This document shows, piece by piece, positions 15,488-24,160 of a stretch of 64,000 nucleotides of DNA; positions within the stretch are counted from its first letter, which is position 1; each line of letters begins with the position of its first letter. The stretch comes from Lachnospiraceae bacterium (lineage in GTDB: Bacteria; Bacillota; Clostridia; Lachnospirales; Lachnospiraceae). A program made the position numbers and the translations under genes. Under the pieces are notes generated by a model. It had not been told where the DNA came from. It saw only the letters and a program-made list of their open reading frames with translations, and did not search any database. The stretch covers positions 1 to 64,000 of the forward strand of contig JAILMH010000014.1 in assembly GCA_024692715.1 (NCBI GenBank), written 5' to 3'.

Positions 15488-17668
15488 TTATCTATATGTA
15501 TAATCTCCGGCCTTATACTTAGGCGGGATAACAGGAACCTGAATGAATGACTCATATCTTCCGCCTGTATAAATGATCTGGTTTCCATGGTTATCTGTAT
15601 CCCATGCAAGCGGCTCGAACCAGCCTTCGCGGATGTAACGTCCTGCGATCTGGATTCTAAGCTTCTGACCCTTGTGCCAGATTCTTGATGAAGGTACGAT
15701 CTCGATATCTACCGGTACGATCTCACCCGGCTGAACCTTAAGCTCTCTCTTGTGTGCCATTACCGGCTGAACAAGCTGTCCCTTAACATACTGTGACTCT
15801 TCCTTACTGAGCTCTCTATGCGAGATTCTGCACTTGCCCCATGCTCCAGGATGATGCTCACCGAGAGTATCCCACGGGATCCAGTTGCCGTTCTCATCAG
15901 CCTTCTGGATATTGATGAACATATCCATATCGTTGTAAGCCTCTGCTGCAACATAAAGGTGAAGATAAGCATAACCCGTAAGCTCTGTATCCTCATTAAA
16001 GGTCATATCAAACTCAACCTGCTGAGTATTTCCGTCGTACTTAACGCTTGCTTCTGTAGAAACAGGCTGGTCGTGCATTGTGAGATTCTTCGGATCAGAT
16101 GCATCAAGGTAAAACTTCTTATATTCGGTTCTCTTAAGAGGGAACTCATTCTCAGGACGACGTACCTGATAGTCACAGTCGTAAGCATCCATAACGTCGA
16201 TCCTTACTCGTGGTGTCATCTCCCAGCCGTTGTGAATTCCCTTAAGATATCTGTCATAGAACTTCTTAAGGTCCTCAAGATTCTCAGGAGTGTATGTATC
16301 AGGCCACTCGAAATCTCTGTGTGCTCTCATCCACTTAAGTCTTGACTTACACTTACGGAAAGCCTGGAATGAACCTCTGAGGTGGAAGTGTGAGAAACCT
16401 GCTGTCTGATATACAGGAATTGTTACCTTGCTGAAATCAGGTCTCTTGTCTTCCCAGTAACCATTCATGAGAGGATACTTAATAGCCATATCAACCTGGC
16501 TGTCTACTCCGCCTGTGCCTGTAACCTGTGCAGAAATGAACTTATTGAATGAAAGTGCCGGTACACCGCCTTCGTAGAAGGACTCTCTGTAAAGGTCTGT
16601 TGTGCACTCCCAAGGTGCGATACACTTAAGGTGAGGTGGCTGCATAGCTGCGATACCCCACTGATGCATTGCTACACCTGAGTTACCTGACATACCGATG
16701 TTGCCGTTTGACCACCACTGCTGAGCTGCCCACTCAATGAAGTCATAACCGTCTTCACGGTCCTGATGTGTGAACATGTGAACGTTACCCTCAGAATGAC
16801 CTGCACCTCGTACATCTACATTAGCCACTGCATATCCCTGATAGCACCAGTACATTGGATCAGGAGACTCGAATTTGGCAAGCTTTGATACTGTGTGAGG
16901 CGGAACACCCATGATCTGCCATTCTGACATTCCCTCGCCAGGTCTCTTACCAAACCATGACCATGAAACGATACAAGGATATTTCTTTGTTGTATCTGCC
17001 GGACGGAAGATATCACAGTAGATCGTCACTCCGTCTCTCATCTTTACAGGTACATCCTGATCACACATGATCCCCGGAGCTGCCTCATAGGTTCTCTGCT
17101 TGAACTCAGGGCAGAATCCCTGTCCCATTCTTGCCATAGGATCATCTGAAGCCGAAAGGTCCAGAGAAGGATCAACTGAAGTTGGCTTTCTTGCAACCAT
17201 GTAAACTGCCTCAAGTTCCTCGCCTGCAAATGTCTCCTTAAGAGTAAATCTCTCTCTTGCTGCAAGCTCATCATCATGATCTGATTTCTCAGCCTGTGCT
17301 GCCATTGATCCTGCCGGTGCTGCTGCAGGTGTTTCAACTGCTGCTGCAACAGGAGCTGCCTCATTAGAAACTGCTGCAGAAGAAGCAGGGGCTGCGCAAT
17401 CCTCAGATTCATCCCACTCTTCTTCAAGGCACTCAGTAACAACATACTTTACAGCCTCTCCGAAAGTCTTCTGACGACGGAAATCCATATAAGAGATCTC
17501 AATGTCGAATTCATCCTCAAGGAATGTTGTGATCTGTGAAATCTGCACTGACTTTGCCTGCAGATCCTCTGCGAAACGTGTTGCTTCGTTCAGTTCTTCT
17601 GCGTTCTTGCCGAAAAGGCCTGCGGCTCTTTCAACAAGCTTACTCAGAACATCTTGTCTGATACTCAT
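15488..17668 (-). CDS. Acyl carrier protein fused to a CocE/NonD-type serine hydrolase
   Basis: Residues 1-80 form an ACP domain, with probable phosphopantetheine site Ser40 in EDLQAKSVQ (usual motif DSL). An Ala/Pro-rich linker (about 90-130) follows. From about 195 comes an S15/CocE-like alpha/beta hydrolase with probable nucleophile Ser327 in GMSGNSG and a possible catalytic His450. A C-terminal jelly-roll domain runs from about 500. By eye, the usual catalytic Asp motif (GWYD) reads GFSH near residue 425, so the triad may be altered. Enzymes of this family cleave esters or amides through an acyl-serine intermediate. An attached ACP suggests the acyl group is passed to a thiol instead of water, which is inference. 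A GGAGG site precedes the start. Confidence 0.85.
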   Translation of the reverse strand: MSIRQDVLSKLVERAAGLFGKNAEELNEATRFAEDLQAKSVQISQITTFLEDEFDIEISYMDFRRQKTFGEAVKYVVTECLEEEWDESEDCAAPASSAAVSNEAAPVAAAVETPAAAPAGSMAAQAEKSDHDDELAARERFTLKETFAGEELEAVYMVARKPTSVDPSLDLSASDDPMARMGQGFCPEFKQRTYEAAPGIMCDQDVPVKMRDGVTIYCDIFRPADTTKKYPCIVSWSWFGKRPGEGMSEWQIMGVPPHTVSKLAKFESPDPMYWCYQGYAVANVDVRGAGHSEGNVHMFTHQDREDGYDFIEWAAQQWWSNGNIGMSGNSGVAMHQWGIAAMQPPHLKCIAPWECTTDLYRESFYEGGVPALSFNKFISAQVTGTGGVDSQVDMAIKYPLMNGYWEDKRPDFSKVTIPVYQTAGFSHFHLRGSFQAFRKCKSRLKWMRAHRDFEWPDTYTPENLEDLKKFYDRYLKGIHNGWEMTPRVRIDVMDAYDCDYQVRRPENEFPLKRTEYKKFYLDASDPKNLTMHDQPVSTEASVKYDGNTQQVEFDMTFNEDTELTGYAYLHLYVAAEAYNDMDMFINIQKADENGNWIPWDTLGEHHPGAWGKCRISHRELSKEESQYVKGQLVQPVMAHKRELKVQPGEIVPVDIEIVPSSRIWHKGQKLRIQIAGRYIREGWFEPLAWDTDNHGNQIIYTGGRYESFIQVPVIPPKYKAGDYTYR

Positions 17669-17711
17669 TTTGTGTTTCCTCCATATTCTTATCTAAAATT
17701 CAGTAGTTGTC

Positions 17712-18896
17712 TTAAACATTTACCGTTTCTCTCTTTTTGCCGAAAGCACTTGCTATCATGTGGATCACAAACGGGATCACTATGACAACTATGCAGGCAA
17801 AGCCGAGATAACTGTATCCCTTCTTGACCAGAGGGAGAAGGCCGAACTGTGATATTGAAAATGTTACGAGCGTACAAACAAGCGCTGTAACAACTGTTCG
17901 CATTGTGCGTTTTTTTGCTGAAACTTCAGGTTCCTCTTTTTTCTCAAGTCCTGTGACTACGCGGTTTACAAAGCCGACTATCATATTTACTCCTGAGAAA
18001 ACAGAACCGATTATTATCAAAAGTGAAACTACAGGTGCCAGTGCAGATGGAAGTACACCTTCCTGAGCAAAGAGCAGTGTATAGACAGAGTAGTTAGGAA
18101 GCTCAGGGTTAAGAGCTACTGCCATAAGTCCAAGAGTCACCACCGTTATAACTATGGTATTGATGAAGAAACCGTATATCATCGAAGTCGCACACTGCTT
18201 TTTATCTGTAAATTTCTGTGCATGCTGTACATAAAGCCCTATCGAAGCCACATGGTATGCTCCATAGAGAAGTGAGAACCAGAGTGCACTTCCAAATGTT
18301 CCGCTCTCAGTTGAGCCAACCGGAAGCTGACCTGCTGAAAGAGCACTGATAGAAGCTGTTATTGAATCCCACTGGGCAATGATATTTGGAATGAAAACCA
18401 AAAGAATGCCTATGATAAGAACATAGCTGACTATTGTCGCTGCCTTTCTGATCATATCTGTGTTCATCATCGAGATTCCAAAAATAAAAACTCCGACTAT
18501 TGCCGTACAGAGCATATATGGAATACCTGTAAGCTCATGCAGAGTTGCTCCGCCTGTTGCAAACGCGATCGAAGGTGCAAGCAGTATGAGCATGAAGTAA
18601 ACCACTTCATAAAGGTTAGAAAATATGATCTTAAATCTTCCATAGAACTGGTCTGTAAAATCACGATAATTTGATGTTTTGTGCTCAAACGCAAACTTCA
18701 GGGCATACCACTGGAAAAATGCCTGAAAAAGCTGAGCTATCGCCGGTGTTATGAGACACCAGATACCGAAATTTATAAAATACTGATACAACTGAGTTCC
18801 TGAAGCAAAGCCGCCTCCGAACTGACTTGTAAACCAGACAAATCCAACGCCCAGCGCAACGCTGGCCTGAGAAGCCTTATTTACTGATTTATCCAT
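17712..18896 (-). CDS. YkvI-type integral membrane transporter
   Basis: A 394-residue protein with about ten to eleven membrane segments, resembling the YkvI family distantly related to the APC/LeuT-fold transporters. The first helix reads VALGVGFVWFTSQFGGGFASG, with the broken glycine-rich stretch typical of these folds. The ATG at 18896 follows a GGAGGAG site and is chosen over an upstream ATG at 18938. It is the first gene of the operon, 43 bases before the ACP-hydrolase gene, and faces the PucR-type regulator, so it probably imports the pathway's substrate. The substrate is unknown; amino acids or small carboxylates are guesses. Confidence 0.75.
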   Translation of the reverse strand: MDKSVNKASQASVALGVGFVWFTSQFGGGFASGTQLYQYFINFGIWCLITPAIAQLFQAFFQWYALKFAFEHKTSNYRDFTDQFYGRFKIIFSNLYEVVYFMLILLAPSIAFATGGATLHELTGIPYMLCTAIVGVFIFGISMMNTDMIRKAATIVSYVLIIGILLVFIPNIIAQWDSITASISALSAGQLPVGSTESGTFGSALWFSLLYGAYHVASIGLYVQHAQKFTDKKQCATSMIYGFFINTIVITVVTLGLMAVALNPELPNYSVYTLLFAQEGVLPSALAPVVSLLIIIGSVFSGVNMIVGFVNRVVTGLEKKEEPEVSAKKRTMRTVVTALVCTLVTFSISQFGLLPLVKKGYSYLGFACIVVIVIPFVIHMIASAFGKKRETVNV

Positions 18897-18950
18897 TAGA
18901 ATTATTCTCCTCCATTGCCTTATGATGCATCGATACATCTAACTGACAGT

Positions 18951-18979
18951 AAAGATTGTATGAAAATTTAACAATCTTT
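18951..18979. promoter_or_regulatory. Inverted repeat in the leader of the ACP-hydrolase operon
   Basis: Arms AAAGATTGT (18951-18959) and ACAATCTTT (18971-18979) are a perfect 9-base inverted repeat with an 11-base spacer. They lie about 60 bases upstream of the transporter start codon. It could be a regulator site or an RNA hairpin in the leader. Confidence 0.45.
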
Positions 18980-19023
18980 CCAATGGAATTGAATTTAAAT
19001 AAATACAATACAACTTATGAATT

Positions 19024-19041
19024 TTTGTGCTGGAACACAAA
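19024..19041. promoter_or_regulatory. Palindrome TTTGTG-N6-CACAAA between divergent genes
   Basis: A perfect 6-base dyad with a 6-base spacer, near the middle of the 213-base divergent region. A dimeric HTH protein could bind here; the PucR-type regulator next door is the obvious candidate, without direct proof. Confidence 0.45.
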
Positions 19042-19050
19042 TGCTTAATG

Positions 19051-19093
19051 TTTTGATAAGAAAAATATGATATACTAGCAAAAGTTATCAAAA
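19051..19093. promoter_or_regulatory. Inverted repeat flanking the pucR-like promoter
   Basis: Arms TTTTGATAA (19051-19059) and TTATCAAAA (19085-19093) are perfect 9-base complements, centred on the -10 element at 19071. Binding to both arms would close the promoter, which suggests autoregulation. Confidence 0.45.
19068..19076 (+). promoter_or_regulatory. Extended -10 promoter of the PucR-type gene
   Basis: TG-A-TATACT forms an extended -10 about 34 bases before the ATG. No good -35 is seen, as is common for extended -10 promoters. Confidence 0.5.
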
Positions 19094-19109
19094 TGGAGTT
19101 TAAGAAACG

Positions 19110-20717
19110 ATGAAGATTTGTACATTTTTTCAATTATTATGTAATGATCACATATGTGATTGTGATTTTGCTGTTCCTGATGCTGATATTTACACCTTTA
19201 AGCCGCTCTATCACAACCAGGCAAGCCTGAAAAAGATACTTTATCTGACCAATACAGAACAACTTCCTGTATTTGATCCTAATGAGACCCATAATATTCT
19301 CTTCTTCCACAGATGGCCCGATGTTGATATTTTGAGAGAAAAATATCCGAAGAGCAATTTCATCTTCTGGAACGAGGAAGGAGTAGGTGCTCTATTTGAA
19401 GTTTTCGATGTGGTCTCAGATATGTTTCTGCAGGAAAATCGCTACACTGCTCAGCTAAACGAGCTTTCAACCATTTCAAATCAGGGCCGCGGGCTCAGAA
19501 ATCTTGTGGAAAATGCCAGCCGTATCATCGGCTCGCCTATAAATATTCTGGACAGCCACTATAGAGTCATAGGAACTGCCGGAACTTTTATATGGGAAAA
19601 TGATGAAGATCCTGAAGATCATGTAAAAAATGGTCAGGTTACTTACTCTACCCTTGAGCGTATGAAGCGTGACCGGGTGATCGAGCGTTTACGTGAGGCG
19701 CCAGATTATCTCCTGTATGAGAAACCAAAGGACGAAACAAGAGCCTGGGTAAATATGATGGTCTTTGTGAGCGGAGGTATAGAAGCCGCTGAAATCGGCA
19801 TTCAGGAGTCCGATCACAAATTCAACTACTATGAAATAGAACTGATAAAATTCTTCCGCCAGCTTGTCGCTTTTGAGATTGAAAAGGGAAATTTTTATAA
19901 AAATGATTATGGACTGCTGCACTCTATCTTCGTTTCTGAGCTCATTCAGCAGAGATTCGTAAATGAAGATCTTATCCACGAGAGAATGGCCAATCTCTTA
20001 TGGAAAGAAAAACCATGGTACTTTGTGATGACAGTGATACCTGCCGGAGATATACCTCCTCACTACCAAAAGATCGCAGAGATCTTTGCCCTCAATCTCT
20101 CAGGTTTACTTGGAGATACTGCACACTGGACGATCACAGACTCCAGCATCATTTTCCTTATAGGCTCAGATGACGACAATATAGAAAAATTCCGTGAAGG
20201 CGGAAGCATTGAAGACATGCTTAAGCTGAACAACAGCATAGGTGTTCTAAGTAATCCCTTCAACAACCTTATAAATACAAAGATCTACTACGAACAGACT
20301 ATGTCACTTATACGCATGAGGCATGGGATAAATGCCAACAGTTCAATATGGTTTTATTCCGATTACTATATTTACGATATTGCTGATGCACTTAGCTCGA
20401 TCAGAAATTTACGGGACTTTTATCACCCTTATATAATGCTGATAAAAAGATATGACGAAGAAAACAACACCCAGTATTTCGAAACTCTTTACGAGTATCT
20501 GGTAAATATCGACAATCCTACTGCCTGTGCCTATAATCTGCACGTGCACAAAAATACTCTTTATTATAGGATAAATAAACTAAAGGAATTATTTCCGATA
20601 GACCTGAATAATGGTCTTGAAAGACTGAGGATCCAACTCACAATGGAATTCATGAAGCTGGATCGCTCAAAAGAGACTGACTCGTCAGCCGATCATATTA
20701 AACCAGTCCTGTTATAA
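19110..20717 (+). CDS. PucR/CdaR-type transcriptional regulator
   Basis: A 535-residue regulator. The C-terminus is the PucR-type helix-turn-helix (NLHVHKNTLYYRINKLKELF, about residues 465-500). The centre resembles the GGDEF-like domain common in this family, and the N-terminal part is a probable sensor region. Such proteins usually activate nearby catabolic genes (purines, glycerate, amino acids) in response to the substrate. It is the only plus-strand gene in a long minus-strand region and is divergent from the transporter and ACP-hydrolase operon, so that operon is its likely target. Its last 20 bases overlap the end of the convergent NSS transporter gene. The ATG has GGAG 12 bases upstream, a slightly long spacing. 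Confidence 0.85.
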   Translation: MKICTFFQLLCNDHICDCDFAVPDADIYTFKPLYHNQASLKKILYLTNTEQLPVFDPNETHNILFFHRWPDVDILREKYPKSNFIFWNEEGVGALFEVFDVVSDMFLQENRYTAQLNELSTISNQGRGLRNLVENASRIIGSPINILDSHYRVIGTAGTFIWENDEDPEDHVKNGQVTYSTLERMKRDRVIERLREAPDYLLYEKPKDETRAWVNMMVFVSGGIEAAEIGIQESDHKFNYYEIELIKFFRQLVAFEIEKGNFYKNDYGLLHSIFVSELIQQRFVNEDLIHERMANLLWKEKPWYFVMTVIPAGDIPPHYQKIAEIFALNLSGLLGDTAHWTITDSSIIFLIGSDDDNIEKFREGGSIEDMLKLNNSIGVLSNPFNNLINTKIYYEQTMSLIRMRHGINANSSIWFYSDYYIYDIADALSSIRNLRDFYHPYIMLIKRYDEENNTQYFETLYEYLVNIDNPTACAYNLHVHKNTLYYRINKLKELFPIDLNNGLERLRIQLTMEFMKLDRSKETDSSADHIKPVLL

Positions 20718-22053
20718 GTATTATTAAAACAAGAACAGGAAGTACAAATCTAAAATAATTTTTCAATGCCGGAGACAGCTTTATACCGTCTCCGGTATTT
20801 GCCTCTTTAAGAAAGTTTTCAAACCTCCAGCCAAATCTGCTTACACAGAAAAGTGCAAATATCAGCGAACCTGCCGGAAGAAGCATATTACTTACAAGAA
20901 AATCCTCTGTATCAAGTACATTTCCACCTTTTATAAGATGAACACCGCTCCATACATTATATCCCAACACGCAAGGAATACTTGCTATCAGAATAAATAT
21001 AAGATTCACCGCTACTGATTTTTTTCTCGACCAGCCAAGGTTATCAATACCTGCCGCAATAAGATTCTCAAACACGGCAGTAACTGTAGAAAAACTTGCA
21101 AAAGTCATGAATATGAAGAAAAGAAAGCCCCAGAGCCTTCCCGCTGCCATATGATTGAACACCCTCGGAAGCGTTATAAAAATAAGCGATGGACCATTAT
21201 CCGGCGAAACATTATAACTAAAACATGCAGGGAAAATGATCAATCCTGAGATTATCGCAACAAAAGTATCGAGTATACTTATCCTTACTGCCTCACCTGC
21301 AAGAGAATGACTGTCTCCCATATAGCTTCCGAATATCTCTATGGCACCTATTCCAAGGCTAAGAGTGAAAAATGCCTGATTCATGGCTGCAACTATTACA
21401 TTTATAAGTCCAACATCCTTAACATTTTCAACGCTTGGCATAAGAAAAAAGCTGATTCCCTCAGCAGCACCTGGGAGGACAAAGCTGTGTCCCGCAAGCA
21501 GAATAATAAGAACTAAAAGACCAAGCATCATGTATTTGGTGATTTTTTCAATACCGCCCTGTACTCCAAATGAGCATACAAGGAAACCGGCAACTACTGT
21601 TATCACCATGAAGATACCCATCTCAAAAGGATCTGCGAGCATACCGCTGAACACATCTCCTATCGAATCGTCTCCTATTCCGGCAAACTGCCCTGTAGCA
21701 AATTTCCACGCATAGGCCATCATCCAGCCCGAGACCGTTGTGTAATACATCATCAGCAGCGCACAGCCTGCTGTACAGAACCAACCGTAAATATGCCATC
21801 TGCTCCCTGCCGGTTCAAGCTTTTTGAAGCCTCCGACAGCACTCTTTCTGCTTGCACGCCCTACAGCAAGTTCCATCGTCATTACAGGTACTCCAAGTAT
21901 CACCAAAAAAAGCAAGTAAAAAAGTACAAATATCCCTCCTCCATTTGCTCCCGCAACATACGGGAATTTCCAGACATTCCCGATACCTATCGCACAGCCT
22001 GCACTTACAAGTATGAATCCCAAACGGGATCCAAAATTTTCTCTTTCCTTCAT
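20698..22053 (-). CDS. Sodium-dependent transporter of the NSS (SNF) family
   Basis: A 451-residue LeuT-type symporter with about eleven to twelve helices. The opening SRLGFILVSAGCAIGIGNVWK with FPYVAGANGGG is the conserved first helix that binds Na+ and substrate. Members import amino acids with sodium; the substrate is not predictable. It overlaps the upstream AGCS gene by four bases (ATGA), forming a two-transporter operon. Its 3' end overlaps the convergent regulator gene by 20 bases. Confidence 0.9.
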   Translation of the reverse strand: MKERENFGSRLGFILVSAGCAIGIGNVWKFPYVAGANGGGIFVLFYLLFLVILGVPVMTMELAVGRASRKSAVGGFKKLEPAGSRWHIYGWFCTAGCALLMMYYTTVSGWMMAYAWKFATGQFAGIGDDSIGDVFSGMLADPFEMGIFMVITVVAGFLVCSFGVQGGIEKITKYMMLGLLVLIILLAGHSFVLPGAAEGISFFLMPSVENVKDVGLINVIVAAMNQAFFTLSLGIGAIEIFGSYMGDSHSLAGEAVRISILDTFVAIISGLIIFPACFSYNVSPDNGPSLIFITLPRVFNHMAAGRLWGFLFFIFMTFASFSTVTAVFENLIAAGIDNLGWSRKKSVAVNLIFILIASIPCVLGYNVWSGVHLIKGGNVLDTEDFLVSNMLLPAGSLIFALFCVSRFGWRFENFLKEANTGDGIKLSPALKNYFRFVLPVLVLIILITGLV

Positions 22054-23489
22054 TCCATACTCATCTTTCTAAAAATCTTTTTACTGCGTACTTTCATATG
22101 ATTCTGTTCATAGTCTTTCAATGCCTTTATCACATCTCCTGACATAGGTATAAGAGCCATAACATTAAATATAGTCATAAGACCTATACCTACATCTCCA
22201 AGATCCCAAACCACAGAATATGCTGAAAGTCCTCCAACAAACAGCATTGCAAGTGCGATTATCTTATAAATGATCTGAGAGATCATCTTATCGCCAAAAA
22301 GGTAGGCAATATTTGATCTGGCATAGAACAGAATTCCAATAAAAGTCGAAAAACTAAAAAGCCACAAGATGACAGCAATAAATACCTCTCCTGCATATCC
22401 AAGATGATAATTCATCGCAGCCTGCATGAGGTTCATTCCTGCTGCATCTCCAAGTGCACTTTTCGGTGTCATCAAAATGATAAATGCCGTACAGCTGCAT
22501 ATCACTATAGTATCTATGAATACTCCAAAGGCCTGGGATAATCCCATTTTTACCGGATGGTCTATATCTGCCGCAGCAGCTGCACATGGTGCTGAACCAC
22601 TTCCAGCCTCATTAGAAAAAAGTCCTCTTTTGACACCATTCATTATAACTGCTCCAAAACCACCTGCAGCAGCCTGACGAAATCCAAAGGCTTCAGCAAA
22701 GATTTGTGAAAATACTTCAGGGATCACCGTAATATTCTTAATTATCAAGATCAATGTTATAAAGAAATAAATACCTGCCATTACAGGAACTATTATATCA
22801 AGCACTTTAACTGTTGCATTTTTTCTAAGGACAATAAATGCTGCAATTATCACGAGTGCTGTAGTGGAATAGATCGGAGATATCTTAAAAGCAGTCTCAA
22901 ATGCCGATGAAACTGAATTTCCTATGACCTGACTTATTCCAAACCAGCAGATAAGTCCTGAAAGTGCAAAAAGTGAAGCTATTATCGTTCTTTTCTTCTT
23001 CTTTTTATAAATTTTATCAACGACAAAGTCATGGATATAATATGCCGGGCCTCCGCGATATCCTCCATAAATCGGATCTTTCTGCTTATGCTGCTGTGCA
23101 AGGACCGCTTCTGCAAAAGCTGTTGATGAACCAATAATAGCTGTGATCCACATCCAGAACACAGCTCCTGCCCCTCCCGCAGAAATAGCTGCGACCACTC
23201 CTGCAAGATTTCCCATTCCAACTCTTGTCGCAGTAGAAACAATAAGTGCCTGCACTCCGCTTATCGCCGAGTCATCTTTTTTCTTATTTTCAAGTGTTAC
23301 CAAAATTATCTCTCTCCAAAGACGTATTGGAAGGACTCTGGTTTTAACAGTAAAAAATATTCCTGTTGGTATCAATATGATAACAAGCAGAGGAAGTCCA
23401 AAAGACAGGCCTCCCGGAAGCTGCAGTGTTACCAGATCACCCCAAAGGAATGTGTAAACTGCTTCAATTGCAGATATAATAATTCTCAT
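22050..23489 (-). CDS. Sodium:alanine symporter (AGCS family)
   Basis: A 479-residue protein of the alanine/glycine:cation symporter family. Signature segments are GVQALIVSTATRVGMGNLAGV, GGPAYYI and LFSNEAGSGSAP. It imports alanine, glycine or a related small amino acid with Na+ across the cytoplasmic membrane. It is the first gene of a two-gene operon with the NSS transporter. The 174-base region upstream holds the terminator of eutP and a cluster of TTTAAC half-sites, so it has its own promoter. Confidence 0.9.
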   Translation of the reverse strand: MRIIISAIEAVYTFLWGDLVTLQLPGGLSFGLPLLVIILIPTGIFFTVKTRVLPIRLWREIILVTLENKKKDDSAISGVQALIVSTATRVGMGNLAGVVAAISAGGAGAVFWMWITAIIGSSTAFAEAVLAQQHKQKDPIYGGYRGGPAYYIHDFVVDKIYKKKKKRTIIASLFALSGLICWFGISQVIGNSVSSAFETAFKISPIYSTTALVIIAAFIVLRKNATVKVLDIIVPVMAGIYFFITLILIIKNITVIPEVFSQIFAEAFGFRQAAAGGFGAVIMNGVKRGLFSNEAGSGSAPCAAAAADIDHPVKMGLSQAFGVFIDTIVICSCTAFIILMTPKSALGDAAGMNLMQAAMNYHLGYAGEVFIAVILWLFSFSTFIGILFYARSNIAYLFGDKMISQIIYKIIALAMLFVGGLSAYSVVWDLGDVGIGLMTIFNVMALIPMSGDVIKALKDYEQNHMKVRSKKIFRKMSME

Positions 23490-23516
23490 TAAAAAGCTCC
23501 AAATATTTTGATTTTA

Positions 23517-23629
23517 TTTAACGTCATGATGCGACACCATGTGATTATACATCAAATTCTTTTCCCGTGCAACGCTTTAACGCGTTAAATATTATCAAAA
23601 AATACTTAAATTTTTTTAACATGTTTAAC
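23517..23629. promoter_or_regulatory. Cluster of TTTAAC half-sites with a 14-bp palindrome before the alanine symporter gene
   Basis: A perfect 14-bp palindrome, TTTAACGCGTTAAA, lies at 23576-23589. The same half-site TTTAAC recurs at 23517, 23615 and 23624. The palindrome is in the AT-rich promoter region of the two-gene symporter operon. The central CG recalls LacI/GntR-type operators, but no regulator gene is adjacent. Confidence 0.45.
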
Positions 23630-23632
23630 AAT

Positions 23633-23667
23633 AAAAAAGTAGTGAAAACTTTTACATTTTCACTACT
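23633..23667 (-). terminator. Intrinsic terminator of the eutS-eutP cluster
   Basis: Perfect 11-base arms AGTAGTGAAAA (23638-23648) and TTTTCACTACT (23657-23667) are followed by a T-run on the minus strand. The stem contains the eutP stop codon. Confidence 0.85.
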
Positions 23668-24154
23668 CCCATGCATTTATACCGCACGCCTGCTTTCTTT
23701 TCGCCTCTTCAAGAGAAATATTTATACTATCCTCATCCAGATATTTGATCAGTGCCTCGACACCTTCTCTTGTCTTATTGTTTACCTCAAATATCCTCTC
23801 ACATCCGGCATTTTCCATCCACTGCCTAACCTTCGGAACATTTGCCAACGGAGAATCCACTTTTGTTATAATTCCTATGAACGGCCTGTTTATGCAGCAG
23901 TTACAGTTATTTCCAAATATGCTGAAAGGTTCATCTGCTGCACAAAGCATTGCCACCACATCTGCATCAAAGGAAAAGCACGCGAGCCCGGTCGAGGCAG
24001 ACTTGGTTTCCGCATATTCCCCCGGCGTATCTATCGTAGTATCTTCAGAATATGTATATTGGGTCTTTACATAATGAAGCTCCTCGCCTTTCATTGCCTG
24101 AGTCAATGAAGTTTTTCCGGCCTCACTTCTTCCCATAAGAAATAATCTTTTCAT
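23663..24154 (-). CDS. eutP: EutP/PduV-family small GTPase-like protein
   Basis: A 163-residue P-loop protein with Walker A GRSEAGKTSLTQ near the start, DTPGEY as switch-like motif and TKVD as the nucleotide-specificity motif. EutP and PduV occur in ethanolamine and propanediol microcompartment operons; EutP has been linked to acetate kinase activity in some bacteria. The ATG at 24154 is preferred over a TTG at 24157. It lies 6 bases after the longer EutS-like gene and ends in a strong terminator. The cluster holds no ethanolamine or propanediol enzymes, so its role here is open. Confidence 0.85.
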   Translation of the reverse strand: MKRLFLMGRSEAGKTSLTQAMKGEELHYVKTQYTYSEDTTIDTPGEYAETKSASTGLACFSFDADVVAMLCAADEPFSIFGNNCNCCINRPFIGIITKVDSPLANVPKVRQWMENAGCERIFEVNNKTREGVEALIKYLDEDSINISLEEAKRKQACGINAWE

Positions 24155-24160
24155 CAAAGC

